A DNA stretch of 64,000 nt from Arthrobacter sp. Soil762 (GCF_001428335.1 NZ_LMSG01000022.1:80998-144997), one strand, 5' to 3'. Shown: positions 8,275 to 18,335, counted from the stretch's first letter. Notes: a model not told the origin generated them from the letters alone. Translations and numbers: made by a program.

Positions 8275-9444
8275 CTAGACGAAGGCCGATTTTCCGGTAA
8301 CGGCCCGGCCAACAATCAGCGAATTGATTTCGTAGCTGCCCTCATAGGTATAGAGGATTTCGGCATCACCAAACAGCTTGCCCATTTCAAAGTCCGAGCT
8401 GATCCCGTTGCCGCCCAGCAGCGACCGTCCCATCGCCACCGACGCGCGGGCCAGCCGGGTGCACGTGGACTTTGCCATGGCCGCTTGCGCCATCTCCAGC
8501 TTGCCGTCCGTCTGGATCCGGGCGAGCTGGGCCATCAGCGCCAGTGACGCGGAGGCGTTGCCCAGGATCTCCGCCAGTTGTTGCTGGACCAGCTGGAAGC
8601 ATGCCAGTTCCTTGCCGAATTGTCTGCGTTCCAGGGAGTAGGAACGGGCGACGTCGAACGCGGCCAGCTGGATCCCGGCACCTTGCCAGCCAACCCAGGC
8701 GCGCGAATCCCGCAGGAGGTCGTTGGCTTTGGAGAAGTCCGTGGCGCCCGGCAGCATGTTGGACGCCGGAATCCTGACGTTGTCCAGCACGATGTCCGCG
8801 TTCTGCATGATCCGCAGGCCGATCTTGTTGGCAATCTTGGTTGCCCGGTAGCCAGCGCGGTCCGTCTCCACAATGAAGCCCTTGATGTGCCCGTCCGCAG
8901 CGTCGCGCGCCCACACCAGGGCAAAGTCCGCGATGGTCCCGGAGCCGATCCAGCGCTTCGCGCCGTTGATCACCCACTCGCCGCCCTCCAGCCGCGCGGA
9001 GGTTTCCAGCCCGCCGGCGATGTCCGAGCCGTGCTCCGGTTCGGTCAGGGCGAAGGCGCCCAGCTGGGTAAAGTTCGTCAGGCCAGGCAGCCACCGCTGC
9101 TTCTGTTCCTCGGAACCGAGGGCATCGATCATCCCCACGATCAGTTCGTTATGGATCCCCACCAGGGCAGACAGCGAAACGTCCGCCCTGGCCACTTCGA
9201 CGTACATCAGGCCCTTGAAGAGCTTGGACGTGCCGTCCGTCTGCAACGTGCCAAGCCCGTGCTTGCCCATCTCCGCCAGCAGCCCGAACGGGAATTCCTC
9301 GCGGTTCCAGTAGTCAATGGAGGCCTGCCGCACCGTGGACTGCAGGAACGCCCGGATCTCCAGGTAGCGCTCGCGCTCCGCTGCGGGCAGGAGGTCCACG
9401 ATATGCATCAGGTCTGCCTCTGGAAAGGGCGGGGCTTCGGTCAC
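8275..9444 (-). CDS. Acyl-CoA dehydrogenase (glutaryl-CoA dehydrogenase-like subfamily)
   Basis: The protein has the acyl-CoA dehydrogenase order: helical N-domain, beta domain with FALTEPEHGSD (flavin/substrate contact) and KRWIGSG, and a helical C-domain. The segment YTYEGSYEINSLIVGRA holds the catalytic glutamate in the position typical of glutaryl-CoA dehydrogenases (YEG). It oxidises an acyl-CoA to the enoyl-CoA and passes electrons to ETF. GTG 9444 is chosen because AAGGA lies 12 bases upstream; a GTG at 9471 has no better site. Length is 389 residues. It diverges from the acyl-CoA ligase gene and is near valine-degradation genes, so an isobutyryl- or other short-chain substrate is also possible. 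Confidence 0.82.
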   Translation of the reverse strand: MTEAPPFPEADLMHIVDLLPAAERERYLEIRAFLQSTVRQASIDYWNREEFPFGLLAEMGKHGLGTLQTDGTSKLFKGLMYVEVARADVSLSALVGIHNELIVGMIDALGSEEQKQRWLPGLTNFTQLGAFALTEPEHGSDIAGGLETSARLEGGEWVINGAKRWIGSGTIADFALVWARDAADGHIKGFIVETDRAGYRATKIANKIGLRIMQNADIVLDNVRIPASNMLPGATDFSKANDLLRDSRAWVGWQGAGIQLAAFDVARSYSLERRQFGKELACFQLVQQQLAEILGNASASLALMAQLARIQTDGKLEMAQAAMAKSTCTRLARASVAMGRSLLGGNGISSDFEMGKLFGDAEILYTYEGSYEINSLIVGRAVTGKSAFV

Positions 9445-9502
9445 AACACGCTCACGTCCTTGTGGCTGCACGCTTCATATCCCTTCGGTCTTCCAAACCC
9501 TT

Positions 9503-9519
9503 GGATGTCCTAGTATATT
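9503..9519 (+). promoter_or_regulatory. Copy 1 of a shared promoter element (GGATGTCCTAGTATATT)
   Basis: This 17-bp sequence matches the one upstream of mmsA (16262-16278, opposite strand) at 15 of 17 positions. TATATT at its end looks like a -10 hexamer about 50 bases ahead of the ligase start. The -35 candidate 17 bases upstream (TTCCAA) is poor, which suits activator dependence or repression by a bound regulator. Confidence 0.5.
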
Positions 9520-9538
9520 GCACAGGGATGGATTCTTA

Positions 9539-9552
9539 GTGATGCGCATCAC
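9539..9552. promoter_or_regulatory. 14-bp perfect palindrome upstream of the acyl-CoA ligase
   Basis: GTGATGCGCATCAC is a perfect dyad lying 20 bases downstream of the putative -10 and 19 bases before the ligase ATG, a position where a bound repressor would block transcription. The mmsA leader has a degenerate counterpart, TGACCTGGATCA, in the same relative place. The MarR gene translated just after the ligase is the nearest candidate ligand. Confidence 0.5.
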
Positions 9553-9571
9553 TGGACGAAAGGTGTCCCCC

Positions 9572-11299
9572 ATGTCAGTCACCGATGACTTCCGCGAGGC
9601 ACGCGACCGCCTGCTGGCCCTGCATTCCGACTACCACCAGGCCAGGCGCGAGTTCGTGTGGCCGCGCTTCACGGAATTCAACTTTGCCCTCGACTGGTTC
9701 GATCAGATCGCCGCCGATCCTGAGAAGGCCGACAATCCGGCCCTGGTCATCGTGGAGCAGGACGGATCGGCAACGCGCCGGAGTTTCGCGGACCTGGCCG
9801 CCCGTTCCAATCAGGTGGCCAACTGGCTGAGAAGCCAGGGCATGCGCCGCGGCGACCGCATGATCGTTATGCTGGGCAACCAGGTGGAGCTCTGGGAGCT
9901 GATGCTGGCCGGCATCAAGCTGGGCATTGTCCTGATCCCCACCACTACCCTGATGGGTCCGGAGGACCTGGCCGAACGCGTGGAGCGCGGCGAGGCGGGC
10001 TGGGCCGCCGTCGGACGTTCCAACATCGGTAAGTTTGCCGGCGTCCCCGGCGATTACCGCCTCATCGAAATCGGCGCCGGCGGCGGTTCAGCCGGCACCC
10101 CCGGCGCCCTCCAGTACACGGATTCGACGACGGCGACAGTCCCCTTCACAGCCGACGCCCCCACCCACGCGGACGAGACGCTGCTGCTGTATTTCACGTC
10201 CGGAACCACGTCGAAGGCCAAGCTGGTGGAGCACACCCATACGTCGTACCCGGTGGGGCACCTCTCCACTATGTACTGGATCGGCCTGGAACCCGGCGAC
10301 GTGCACCTGAATGTGGCATCGCCAGGCTGGGGCAAGCACGCGTGGTCCAATTTCTTCGCCCCGTGGATCGCTGAAGCGTGCGTATTTGTCTACAACTACG
10401 AGCGGTTCGACGCCCGCGCCCTGATGGAGCAGATGGACCGCGAGCACGTCACCAGCTTCTGCGCCCCGCCCACGGTCTGGCGGATGCTCATCCAGGCGGA
10501 CCTGAAAGTGCTGAAGACCCCGCCCACCAAGGTGGTCTCCGCGGGCGAACCGCTGAACGCCGAAGTGATCGAACAGGTCCAGCGTGCCTGGGGCCAGACC
10601 ATCAGGGACGGCTTCGGCCAGACCGAAACCACCGTCCAGGTGGCCAACACGCCCAGCCAGCCGGTCACCATCGGCGCCATGGGGCGGCCGCTTCCCGGCT
10701 ACGACGTTGTGCTGGTGGATCCGAGCACGGGGGAAGAAGCCGAAGACGGCGAGCTGTGCCTCCGCCTGGACCCCCGGCCGGTGGGGCTGATGAAGGGCTA
10801 CTACGGGGACGCGGAACGGACCGCCGAGGCGTTCCGCGGCGGCTATTACCACACGGGCGACATGGCCAGCCGGGACAAACACGGCGTCATCACCTACGTG
10901 GGCCGCGACGACGACGTCTTCAAATCCTCCGACTACCGGCTCTCGCCGTTCGAACTGGAGAGCGTGCTGCTGGAACACCCCGCCGTGGCCGAGGCGGCTG
11001 TGGTTCCGTCGCCGGATGCGGTCAAGCTTTCCGTCCCCAAGGCCTATGTTGTGCTGGTGTCCGGACTGGAGCCGGGGCCGGAGCTGGCCGAGGACATCCT
11101 GCGTTACTGCCGCGAACACCTGGCACCGTTCAAACGGATCCGGCGGCTGGAATTCGCGGCGCTGCCCAAGACCATCTCGGGCAAAATCCGCCGTGTGGAG
11201 CTGCGGCACAATGAGGAGCTCCGGCATGGCGGGGGCACCCATCCCGACGGCTTCGGAGTGGAGTACTCCGAGGCGGATTTCCCGGGGCTGAAGGGCTGA
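9572..11299 (+). CDS. AMP-binding acyl-CoA synthetase (medium/short-chain acyl-CoA ligase type)
   Basis: The 575-residue protein is an ANL-superfamily adenylating enzyme that activates a carboxylic acid with ATP and loads it on CoA. Core motifs in order are YFTSGTTSKAKLVEHTH (P-loop, A3), GFGQTETT (A5), YHTGDMA (A7), YVGRDDDVFKSSDYRLSP (A8 hinge) and PKTISGKIRR (A10, with the catalytic lysine). Overall layout resembles acetyl-CoA-synthetase-like ACSM enzymes. ATG 9572 follows GAAAGGTG; a start at 9542 would put coding sequence through the palindrome. The MarR gene begins 2 bases after the stop, so both form an operon likely controlled by that regulator. Substrate is not evident. Confidence 0.88.
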   Translation: MSVTDDFREARDRLLALHSDYHQARREFVWPRFTEFNFALDWFDQIAADPEKADNPALVIVEQDGSATRRSFADLAARSNQVANWLRSQGMRRGDRMIVMLGNQVELWELMLAGIKLGIVLIPTTTLMGPEDLAERVERGEAGWAAVGRSNIGKFAGVPGDYRLIEIGAGGGSAGTPGALQYTDSTTATVPFTADAPTHADETLLLYFTSGTTSKAKLVEHTHTSYPVGHLSTMYWIGLEPGDVHLNVASPGWGKHAWSNFFAPWIAEACVFVYNYERFDARALMEQMDREHVTSFCAPPTVWRMLIQADLKVLKTPPTKVVSAGEPLNAEVIEQVQRAWGQTIRDGFGQTETTVQVANTPSQPVTIGAMGRPLPGYDVVLVDPSTGEEAEDGELCLRLDPRPVGLMKGYYGDAERTAEAFRGGYYHTGDMASRDKHGVITYVGRDDDVFKSSDYRLSPFELESVLLEHPAVAEAAVVPSPDAVKLSVPKAYVVLVSGLEPGPELAEDILRYCREHLAPFKRIRRLEFAALPKTISGKIRRVELRHNEELRHGGGTHPDGFGVEYSEADFPGLKG

Positions 11300-11301
11300 G
11301 G

Positions 11302-11808
11302 ATGGCCGTGCCACTGCCCCGGGACCCCATCGCGGACGCCCAACGGAACTGGGAGGAGCACGGCTGGGCCGACGTCGCCGCTCCCATGGCCGCAATCACG
11401 GCGGTCATGCGCACCCAGCAGATCCTGCTGGCCCGGATCGAGGGCGCCCTGAAGCCGTTCGGGCTGACCTTCGCCCGCTACGAACTGCTCGCGCTCCTCA
11501 GCTTCGCCCGCAGCGGCGCGCTGCCCATGAACAAGGCGAGCGCCCTGCTCCAGGTCCATCCCACCTCGGTGACGAACGCCGTCGACCGTTTGGAAGGCTC
11601 GGGACTGGTGGCCCGTTCGCCGCACCCTACGGACGGCCGCACCACCCTGATCGAGCTCACCGCGGAGGGGCGGATCGTTGCCAAACGGGCGACGGCGGTG
11701 CTCAACACCGAGGTTTTTGGCCAGTCAGGTTTCGACGCGGCCGATGTGGACCAGCTGATCCGTATCCTGGGCACTTTCCGCCGGAATGCCGGGGACTTCA
11801 CCGACTGA
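11302..11808 (+). CDS. MarR-family transcriptional regulator
   Basis: The 168-residue protein shows a winged-helix MarR fold. LTFARYELLALLSF and LPMNKASALLQVHPTSVTNAVDRLEGSGLV form the helix-turn-helix, and SPHPTDGRTTLIELT is the wing with the conserved DxR. MarR proteins bind palindromic operators as dimers and release them on binding phenolic or acyl-CoA ligands. Translation starts 2 bases after the acyl-CoA ligase stop, so it is co-expressed with it. It is the natural candidate to act on the palindrome at 9539-9552 and possibly on the matching mmsA promoter. Confidence 0.9.
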   Translation: MAVPLPRDPIADAQRNWEEHGWADVAAPMAAITAVMRTQQILLARIEGALKPFGLTFARYELLALLSFARSGALPMNKASALLQVHPTSVTNAVDRLEGSGLVARSPHPTDGRTTLIELTAEGRIVAKRATAVLNTEVFGQSGFDAADVDQLIRILGTFRRNAGDFTD

Positions 11809-11874
11809 CCCATCGATTGCTCCGTAACCGCCGTTTTGGGCACTGAAAACGGCGTCTACGGAGCAATCGATGGG
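11809..11874. repeat. Nested-hairpin repeat element, copy 1
   Basis: Outer arms 11809-11826 and 11857-11874 are perfect 18-bp inverted repeats (CCCATCGATTGCTCCGTA and its complement). After 3-base spacers come perfect 8-bp inner arms, GCCGTTTT (11830-11837) and AAAACGGC (11846-11853), around an 8-base loop. The element begins on the base after the MarR stop and ends 11 bases before the stop of the convergent enoyl-CoA hydratase gene. There is no T-run. A second copy with the same architecture lies at 29829-29896. Confidence 0.85.
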
Positions 11875-11885
11875 TATACGGCGGG

Positions 11886-12662
11886 TCAGCGGTGGTTGAA
11901 CTCGGGCTGCCGCTTTTCCGTAAAGGCGGCCATGCCTTCCTTCTGGTCCTCGCTGGCGAAGAGCGAGTGGAAGAGCCGGCGTTCGAACAGGACACCCTGG
12001 GCGAGTCCCGTTTCAAAGGCCGCGTTGACGGCTTCCTTCGCGAGCATGGCCACGGGCTTGGACTTGGACGCGATGACCTCCGCTGCCTTGAGCGCCTCCT
12101 CCACCACATGCTCCGCGGGCACCACGCGCGAGACGAGTCCCGAGCGTTCAGCCTCCTCGGCGCCGATGAAGCGCCCGGTGAGGATCATGTCCATGGCCTT
12201 GGCCTTGCCCACGGCGCGCGTGAGCCGCTGGGAGCCGCCCATGCCCGGCAGCACGCCGAGGTTGATCTCCGGCTGGCCGAACTTGGCGTTGTCCCCGGCG
12301 ATGATGAAATCGCACATCATGGCCAGCTCGCACCCGCCGCCCAGCGCGAAGCCGGACACGGCCGCGATGACAGGGATCCGCAGCCGGGTGAAGTCCTCCC
12401 AGCCCCGGAACCAGTCTGCGGCGTACATGTCCATGTAGCCCTGCGAGGCCATTTCCTTGATGTCTGCACCCGCGGCGAATGCCTTGGTCGAGCCGGTAAT
12501 CACCACAGCGCCCAGGCCGGGGTCGGTGTCCATGGCGGTGACGGCTGCCACGAGCTGCTCCATGGTGGCCTTGTCCAGGGCGTTGAGCGCCTCCGGCCGG
12601 TTGAGCGTGACCAGCCCTACCCGGCCGCGCTGTTCCACCAGGATGTTCGTGTACTCCGTCAT
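11886..12662 (-). CDS. Enoyl-CoA hydratase
   Basis: The 258-residue protein is a canonical crotonase: NRPEALNALD at the N-terminus, AAGADIKEM (oxyanion hole), ALGGGCELAMMCD and FGQPEINLGVLPGMGGSQRL. The last block carries the glutamates that hydrate the enoyl-CoA double bond (positions equivalent to Glu144 and Glu164 of the rat enzyme). ATG 12662 is preceded by GAAAGG. The gene lies 65 bases after mmsB on the same strand and is probably the last gene of the mmsA operon. There it could hydrate methacrylyl-CoA in valine breakdown, or serve general beta-oxidation. Confidence 0.92.
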   Translation of the reverse strand: MTEYTNILVEQRGRVGLVTLNRPEALNALDKATMEQLVAAVTAMDTDPGLGAVVITGSTKAFAAGADIKEMASQGYMDMYAADWFRGWEDFTRLRIPVIAAVSGFALGGGCELAMMCDFIIAGDNAKFGQPEINLGVLPGMGGSQRLTRAVGKAKAMDMILTGRFIGAEEAERSGLVSRVVPAEHVVEEALKAAEVIASKSKPVAMLAKEAVNAAFETGLAQGVLFERRLFHSLFASEDQKEGMAAFTEKRQPEFNHR

Positions 12663-12727
12663 GCCTGACCTTTCAGCTGTTTTCGCGTGTTGCCGGTGCT
12701 GCAGAGTTACCAGTGCTGCCAATGGTG

Positions 12728-13642
12728 CTAGTGCTGCGATTTGTCGCGGATATCGGTGATGATTCCGGAGAAGTCCCGGCCGGCTCCGCCTTCAGCGGCA
12801 AACGTATCGTAGATTTCCGAGGCGAGCGGTCCCAGCCGGGCCGCCACACCGGTACTTTCCAGCGCATTCAGCGCCAGCCGCAGGTCCTTCGCCATCAGTG
12901 CCCCCGCGAAGCCCGGCTGGTAGTCGCGGTTGGCGGGGCTGGTGGGGACCGGTCCGGGAACAGGGCAGTTGGTGGTCAAGGCCCAGCATTGTCCGGAGGC
13001 GTTGGAGGCGACGTCGAACAGCGCCTGGTGCGTCAAGCCCAGCTTCTCGCCCAGCACAAAGGCTTCGCTGACCGCGATCATGGAGACCCCCAGAATGAGG
13101 TTGTTGCAGATCTTGGCGGCCTGGCCGCCGCCGTGCCCGCCGCAGTGGACCACCCGTTTTCCCATCACCTCGAGCAGCGGCCGGACCGCCTCGAAGTCCT
13201 CCGTTTCGCCGCCCACCATAAAGGTCAGCGTGCCGGCTTCCGCACCCACCACACCGCCCGAGACCGGGGCATCCACGGCACGGTGGCCGGCCGCAATGGC
13301 GAGCGCGGAGGCTTCCCGTGCCTCGTCAACGTTGATGGTGGAGCAGTCCAGGAACATGGTCCCCGGCTTGGCCTCGGCCAGGAGGCCCGGCTGTCCGTCC
13401 GCGCCGCGGTAAGCGTCCAGCACATGCTGTCCGCTGGGGAACATTGTCAGCACCACGTCGGCACCGGCGATGGCGTCCAGCGGACTGGCCACCGTGGGGA
13501 CGCCGTGTGTTTGGGCGGCTTCCAGCGCGGCGGGGACCACGTCGAAGCCCGCCACGGTGTAGCCGGCACGGACCAGGTTAACTGCCATGGGCCCGCCCAT
13601 GTGGCCCAGGCCCAGGAAAGCGACGGTGGTTTGTTCAGGCAT
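12728..13642 (-). CDS. mmsB: 3-Hydroxyisobutyrate dehydrogenase
   Basis: The 304-residue protein is a beta-hydroxyacid dehydrogenase. It has an N-terminal Rossmann motif GLGHMGGPMA (11-20), the substrate-binding signature DAPVSGGVVGAEAGTL (124-139) and the catalytic lysine K177 in GGGQAAKICNN. It oxidises 3-hydroxyisobutyrate to methylmalonate semialdehyde with NAD(P)+. Its start overlaps the end of the 3-hydroxyisobutyryl-CoA hydrolase gene by 8 bp, and the semialdehyde dehydrogenase lies upstream in the same operon, so three consecutive steps of valine catabolism sit together. Confidence 0.93.
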   Translation of the reverse strand: MPEQTTVAFLGLGHMGGPMAVNLVRAGYTVAGFDVVPAALEAAQTHGVPTVASPLDAIAGADVVLTMFPSGQHVLDAYRGADGQPGLLAEAKPGTMFLDCSTINVDEAREASALAIAAGHRAVDAPVSGGVVGAEAGTLTFMVGGETEDFEAVRPLLEVMGKRVVHCGGHGGGQAAKICNNLILGVSMIAVSEAFVLGEKLGLTHQALFDVASNASGQCWALTTNCPVPGPVPTSPANRDYQPGFAGALMAKDLRLALNALESTGVAARLGPLASEIYDTFAAEGGAGRDFSGIITDIRDKSQH

Positions 13643-14716
13643 TGTCCGGCTCCTTTGTGTGCAGGTTGAGCTCCCGGTCCCCCAGCGGTGCGAAGAACCG
13701 CTCTACGTCCGCCTCGTGCACCTCGTGCAGCGTGGCCGGCTTCCATTGCGGCGTACGGTCCTTGTCCACCACCTGCGCGCGGATCCCTTCGCGGAAGTCC
13801 GGCGCAACCAGGAACCGAAGCCCTACCCGGTATTCCTGCGCCAGCGCTTCGTCCAGCGTCAGTCCCTTGGCCCGGCGGAGGGACTCCAGGGTCACCTTCA
13901 CAGCCGTAGGCGACTTCGCTTCGATGGTGGTGGCAGCCTCGGTTGCGTCGGCGCCAGGCTCCCCGCCCGGCGCGCCATCCGTTGCCCCACCCACGGTCCG
14001 CAGCCGCCGGACAATGTCCTCCACGTCATCGCTCGCGTAGGCCGCATCGATCCAGTTGCGCTGCGCCTCCAGCCCGGAGGGCGGCGGATTCCGGGCAAAG
14101 CGGACGACGGCGGCTTCCGCACTTTCGTGTTCGAGCGCGGCCGCCAGCTCCGGCAGGTTCCCCGACGGGACAAAGTGGTCCGCGAGGCCCAGGAACAGCG
14201 CATCCGGCCCGGTCAGGTGGGCTCCGGTCAGCGCGGCATGGGTGCCGGTCTCCCCGGGTGACCTGGCCAGCAGCCAGGTCCCGCCGACGTCGGGCACAAA
14301 GCCGATGGTGGTCTCCGGCATTCCCGTCCGGGTCCGTTCGGTGACCACCCGCACCGAGCCGTGCGCGGAGATTCCCACGCCGCCGCCCAGCACCAGGCCG
14401 TCCATAAAGGCCACATAGGGCTTGGGGTAGGCGGCAATCAGGGAGTTCAGCCGGTATTCGTTCTGCCAGAAGTCAGCCGTTTCCGTCCCGCCGCCGAGGA
14501 TGTCCCGGTAGATTGCCACAATGTCGCCCCCGGCGCAGAGGCCCCGCTCGCCGGCGCCGCGCACCAGGACGGTGGCCACGCCGTCGTCCTCCGCCCAGGC
14601 GGTGAGCTGCGCCAGCATGGCGTGCACCATGCCGGCGTTCAGGGCGTTGACTGCCTTGGGCCGGTTGAGCGTGATGACGCCCAGGTGGCCGCGCTTCTCG
14701 AACAGAACCTCCGTCA

Positions 14717-14717
<1 letters not shown>
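13635..14717 (-). CDS. 3-Hydroxyisobutyryl-CoA hydrolase
   Basis: The 360-residue protein has the longer crotonase form of HIBCH enzymes. NRPKAVNALN is followed by RGLCAGGDIVAIYRD, where CAGGDI forms the oxyanion hole, then MDGLVLGGGVGIS, MPETTIGFVPDVGG, and an extra C-terminal domain ending near RFFAPLGD. It releases 3-hydroxyisobutyrate from its CoA ester in the valine pathway. The ATG at 14717 shares one base with the mmsA stop (TGATG), and the end overlaps mmsB by 8 bp, indicating tight translational coupling. Residues 225-245 are an unusual Gly/Ala-rich insertion. Confidence 0.9.
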
Positions 14718-16216
<1,499 letters not shown>

Positions 16217-16261
16217 GATGGAATGCTCCTTCGCATGTGATCCAGGTCATCTCTGCAAGCG

Positions 16262-16278
16262 AATATACTCGGACTTCC
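16262..16278 (-). promoter_or_regulatory. Copy 2 of the shared promoter element, upstream of mmsA
   Basis: Read on the minus strand this is GGAAGTCCGAGTATATT, 15/17 identical to 9503-9519, with TATATT about 46 bases ahead of the mmsA ATG. Between it and the ribosome-binding site lies the imperfect dyad TGACCTGGATCA (16239-16250), as in the ligase promoter. The remaining part of 16279-16500 contains only a small hairpin, GTGCCCC/GGGGCAC at 16398-16420, and no gene. Confidence 0.5.
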
Positions 16279-16500
16279 TACTAAATTCCAGAGGGCCATG
16301 GCCTCCCGCCGCGAGCGGCTTGGGCGCCGCCGTCCTGGGGCGCTTTGACCCGTATCCGGGGCGGCGCAGTACGATTCAACGGCGTGTCTGCGCCATAGTG
16401 CCCCGTTTCTGCAGGGGCACGGGCCGACAGCCTGACCGGAACCGGCCCCGCCGACGCCGCGGCAACGCCTCCGGGCAACAAGTTCGGTAAGTTAGGGACT

Positions 16501-17307
16501 GTGAAGATTGCTACCTGGAATGTGAACTCCCTCCGTGCCCGCGCCGACCGTGTGGAGGCCTGGCTACAGCGCAGCGATTGCGACGTCCTGGCCATCCAGG
16601 AGACCAAATGCAAGGACGAAAACTTCCCCTGGGAACTGTTCGAACGCATGGGCTACGAGGTGGCCCACTTCGGTGTGAACCAGTGGAACGGCGTAGCCAT
16701 CGCGTCCCGGGTAGGCCTGGAAGACGTCGAGCGCACTTTCCTGGACCAGCCTCCGTTCGGGAAAGAAGGCAAGGACCCCGTCCAGGAAGCCCGTGCCATG
16801 GCCGCGACCTGCGGCGGCGTCCGGGTCTGGAGCCTCTACGTGCCCAACGGCCGCTCGCTGGACGACGAACACATGCCCTACAAGATCAAGTGGCTTGAAT
16901 CCCTGAAGACCCACGCCCAGGCCCTGGTGACCGCCGACCCGACAGCTCAGGTAGCCCTGATGGGCGACTGGAACATTGCGCCGTTCGACGACGACGTCTG
17001 GGACATCGACCTGTTCGTCAATAACAAGTACACCCATGTCAGCCCGCCGGAACGCGCGGCCTTCCACGCTTTCGAAGAGGCGGGCTTCACCGACGTGGCA
17101 CGCGAGTACACCCCCGGTCCCGGCGTATACACCTACTGGGATTACACCCAGCTGCGCTTCCCCAAAAAGGAGGGGATGCGCATTGACTTTGTCCTTGGCT
17201 CCCCCGCGTTGGCGGCCCGCGTCACGGGCGCGTCGATCGACCGCGAGGAACGCAAGGGCAAGGGCGCCTCGGACCACGCCCCCGTTCTGGTGGAACTGGC
17301 GGACTGA
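16501..17307 (+). CDS. xthA: Exodeoxyribonuclease III / AP endonuclease
   Basis: The 268-residue protein belongs to the exonuclease-endonuclease-phosphatase fold. N7 (IATWNVNSLR) and E34 (AIQETKCKD) bind metal, MGDWNIAP holds the Asp-Asn pair, and GMRIDFVL and ASDHAPV supply the final Asp/His. Family members cut DNA at abasic sites and remove 3'-blocking groups in base-excision repair. The start is GTG 16501 with a weak upstream site (TAGGGAC). The next gene starts 34 bases after the stop and may be in the same transcript. Confidence 0.93.
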   Translation: MKIATWNVNSLRARADRVEAWLQRSDCDVLAIQETKCKDENFPWELFERMGYEVAHFGVNQWNGVAIASRVGLEDVERTFLDQPPFGKEGKDPVQEARAMAATCGGVRVWSLYVPNGRSLDDEHMPYKIKWLESLKTHAQALVTADPTAQVALMGDWNIAPFDDDVWDIDLFVNNKYTHVSPPERAAFHAFEEAGFTDVAREYTPGPGVYTYWDYTQLRFPKKEGMRIDFVLGSPALAARVTGASIDREERKGKGASDHAPVLVELAD

Positions 17308-17341
17308 TGGCTGCAGCCGGGGCCCAGGAAGGGAGACTGTA

Positions 17342-18328
17342 ATGACGGGAAACCTCTACCGGGGCCAGGCCGGTCTGCCGTTCTCCTCCACCCTGCGCGT
17401 CTACGAACCGCTGGAAGCCTTCCCGGAAGGACAGCGGGAGGCCATCCGGACCGCCGGTGCCCGCACAGCCTCCCGGGCCGCCGTCGAAAACGCCGAACTG
17501 CTGGCCTCGCTGGGCCGGATCACCCGCTCCGGCGGGGACCCCTTCCCTACCGGGCGGACGGATCTGGTCCGGGTCACCAGCATTCCCGGTGTACCACCAG
17601 GGCGGACCCCGCAACAAGGAACGTCCGACGCCGGTGCTGCCGCCGGCCCGGGTGCCGAGGCCGGATTGGGTACCGGGATAGGCGCCGGTTCCGGCTTTGG
17701 GCCTGACGCTGGCCGTGACGCTGACGCCGGCCGCATCCTGCTGTACTGCCCCAGCCAGTTGGTCCTGCGCGCCGGGCTCGCCGCCAATGCCCTCATGGAA
17801 GGCATCCACGGCCCGTTGGCCGAGATGCTGATTCCGGAAGAGCAGCGGGACAAGCACCAGGAACGCATTGACCAGGTCAAAGCCCGTGACGGCGCCATCC
17901 GTGTGCATACCCGCGCCTCCACGTGGGGCATCCCCTTCAGCTGGTTCTCGCTGTTTATGGAAGGCGATCATAAGGACGTGGTGGAATCAGGCGGGCGCAT
18001 CCTCACCGTCAGGGTGTGGGCTCCCATCACCGAAGCCATGGAGCGGGCACGGTACGCCGTGGCCCACCTGGCGCTGGCAGCCCCGGACCTGGACATGCTG
18101 GACGACCTCGCGCAGCTGACCGAATGGCTGGAGCTGTTCCACGTCAATTCCATGGTGGAACTCGACTACGGCGCCGTGGCGGACAAGGTGTACCCGGACG
18201 AGTCGCCCATGGACATCCGGCTGGGCATCGAATGCCTGGCAGAGGGCGACATGACGGGCGCCGCGGCGGCCTACCGCAGGCTGGCTTCCCGCTGGATTCC
18301 CATCCGGCAGCTCGCCCGCGCGTCCTGA
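17342..18328 (+). CDS. Conserved actinobacterial protein of unknown function
   Basis: I do not recognise this 328-residue protein. It has no signal peptide or membrane segment. Residues 1-85 and 131-328 look like ordinary folded sequence rich in charged helices, with blocks LLYCPSQLVLRAGLAANALM and LTEWLELFHVNSMVELDYG. Residues 91-130 are a Gly/Ala-rich low-complexity insert made of GAxAGxGA-like units. ATG 17342 follows GAAGGGA. It sits 34 bases after xthA, so a DNA-repair link is possible but unsupported. Confidence 0.75.
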   Translation: MTGNLYRGQAGLPFSSTLRVYEPLEAFPEGQREAIRTAGARTASRAAVENAELLASLGRITRSGGDPFPTGRTDLVRVTSIPGVPPGRTPQQGTSDAGAAAGPGAEAGLGTGIGAGSGFGPDAGRDADAGRILLYCPSQLVLRAGLAANALMEGIHGPLAEMLIPEEQRDKHQERIDQVKARDGAIRVHTRASTWGIPFSWFSLFMEGDHKDVVESGGRILTVRVWAPITEAMERARYAVAHLALAAPDLDMLDDLAQLTEWLELFHVNSMVELDYGAVADKVYPDESPMDIRLGIECLAEGDMTGAAAAYRRLASRWIPIRQLARAS

Positions 18329-18335
18329 CCGCTGT

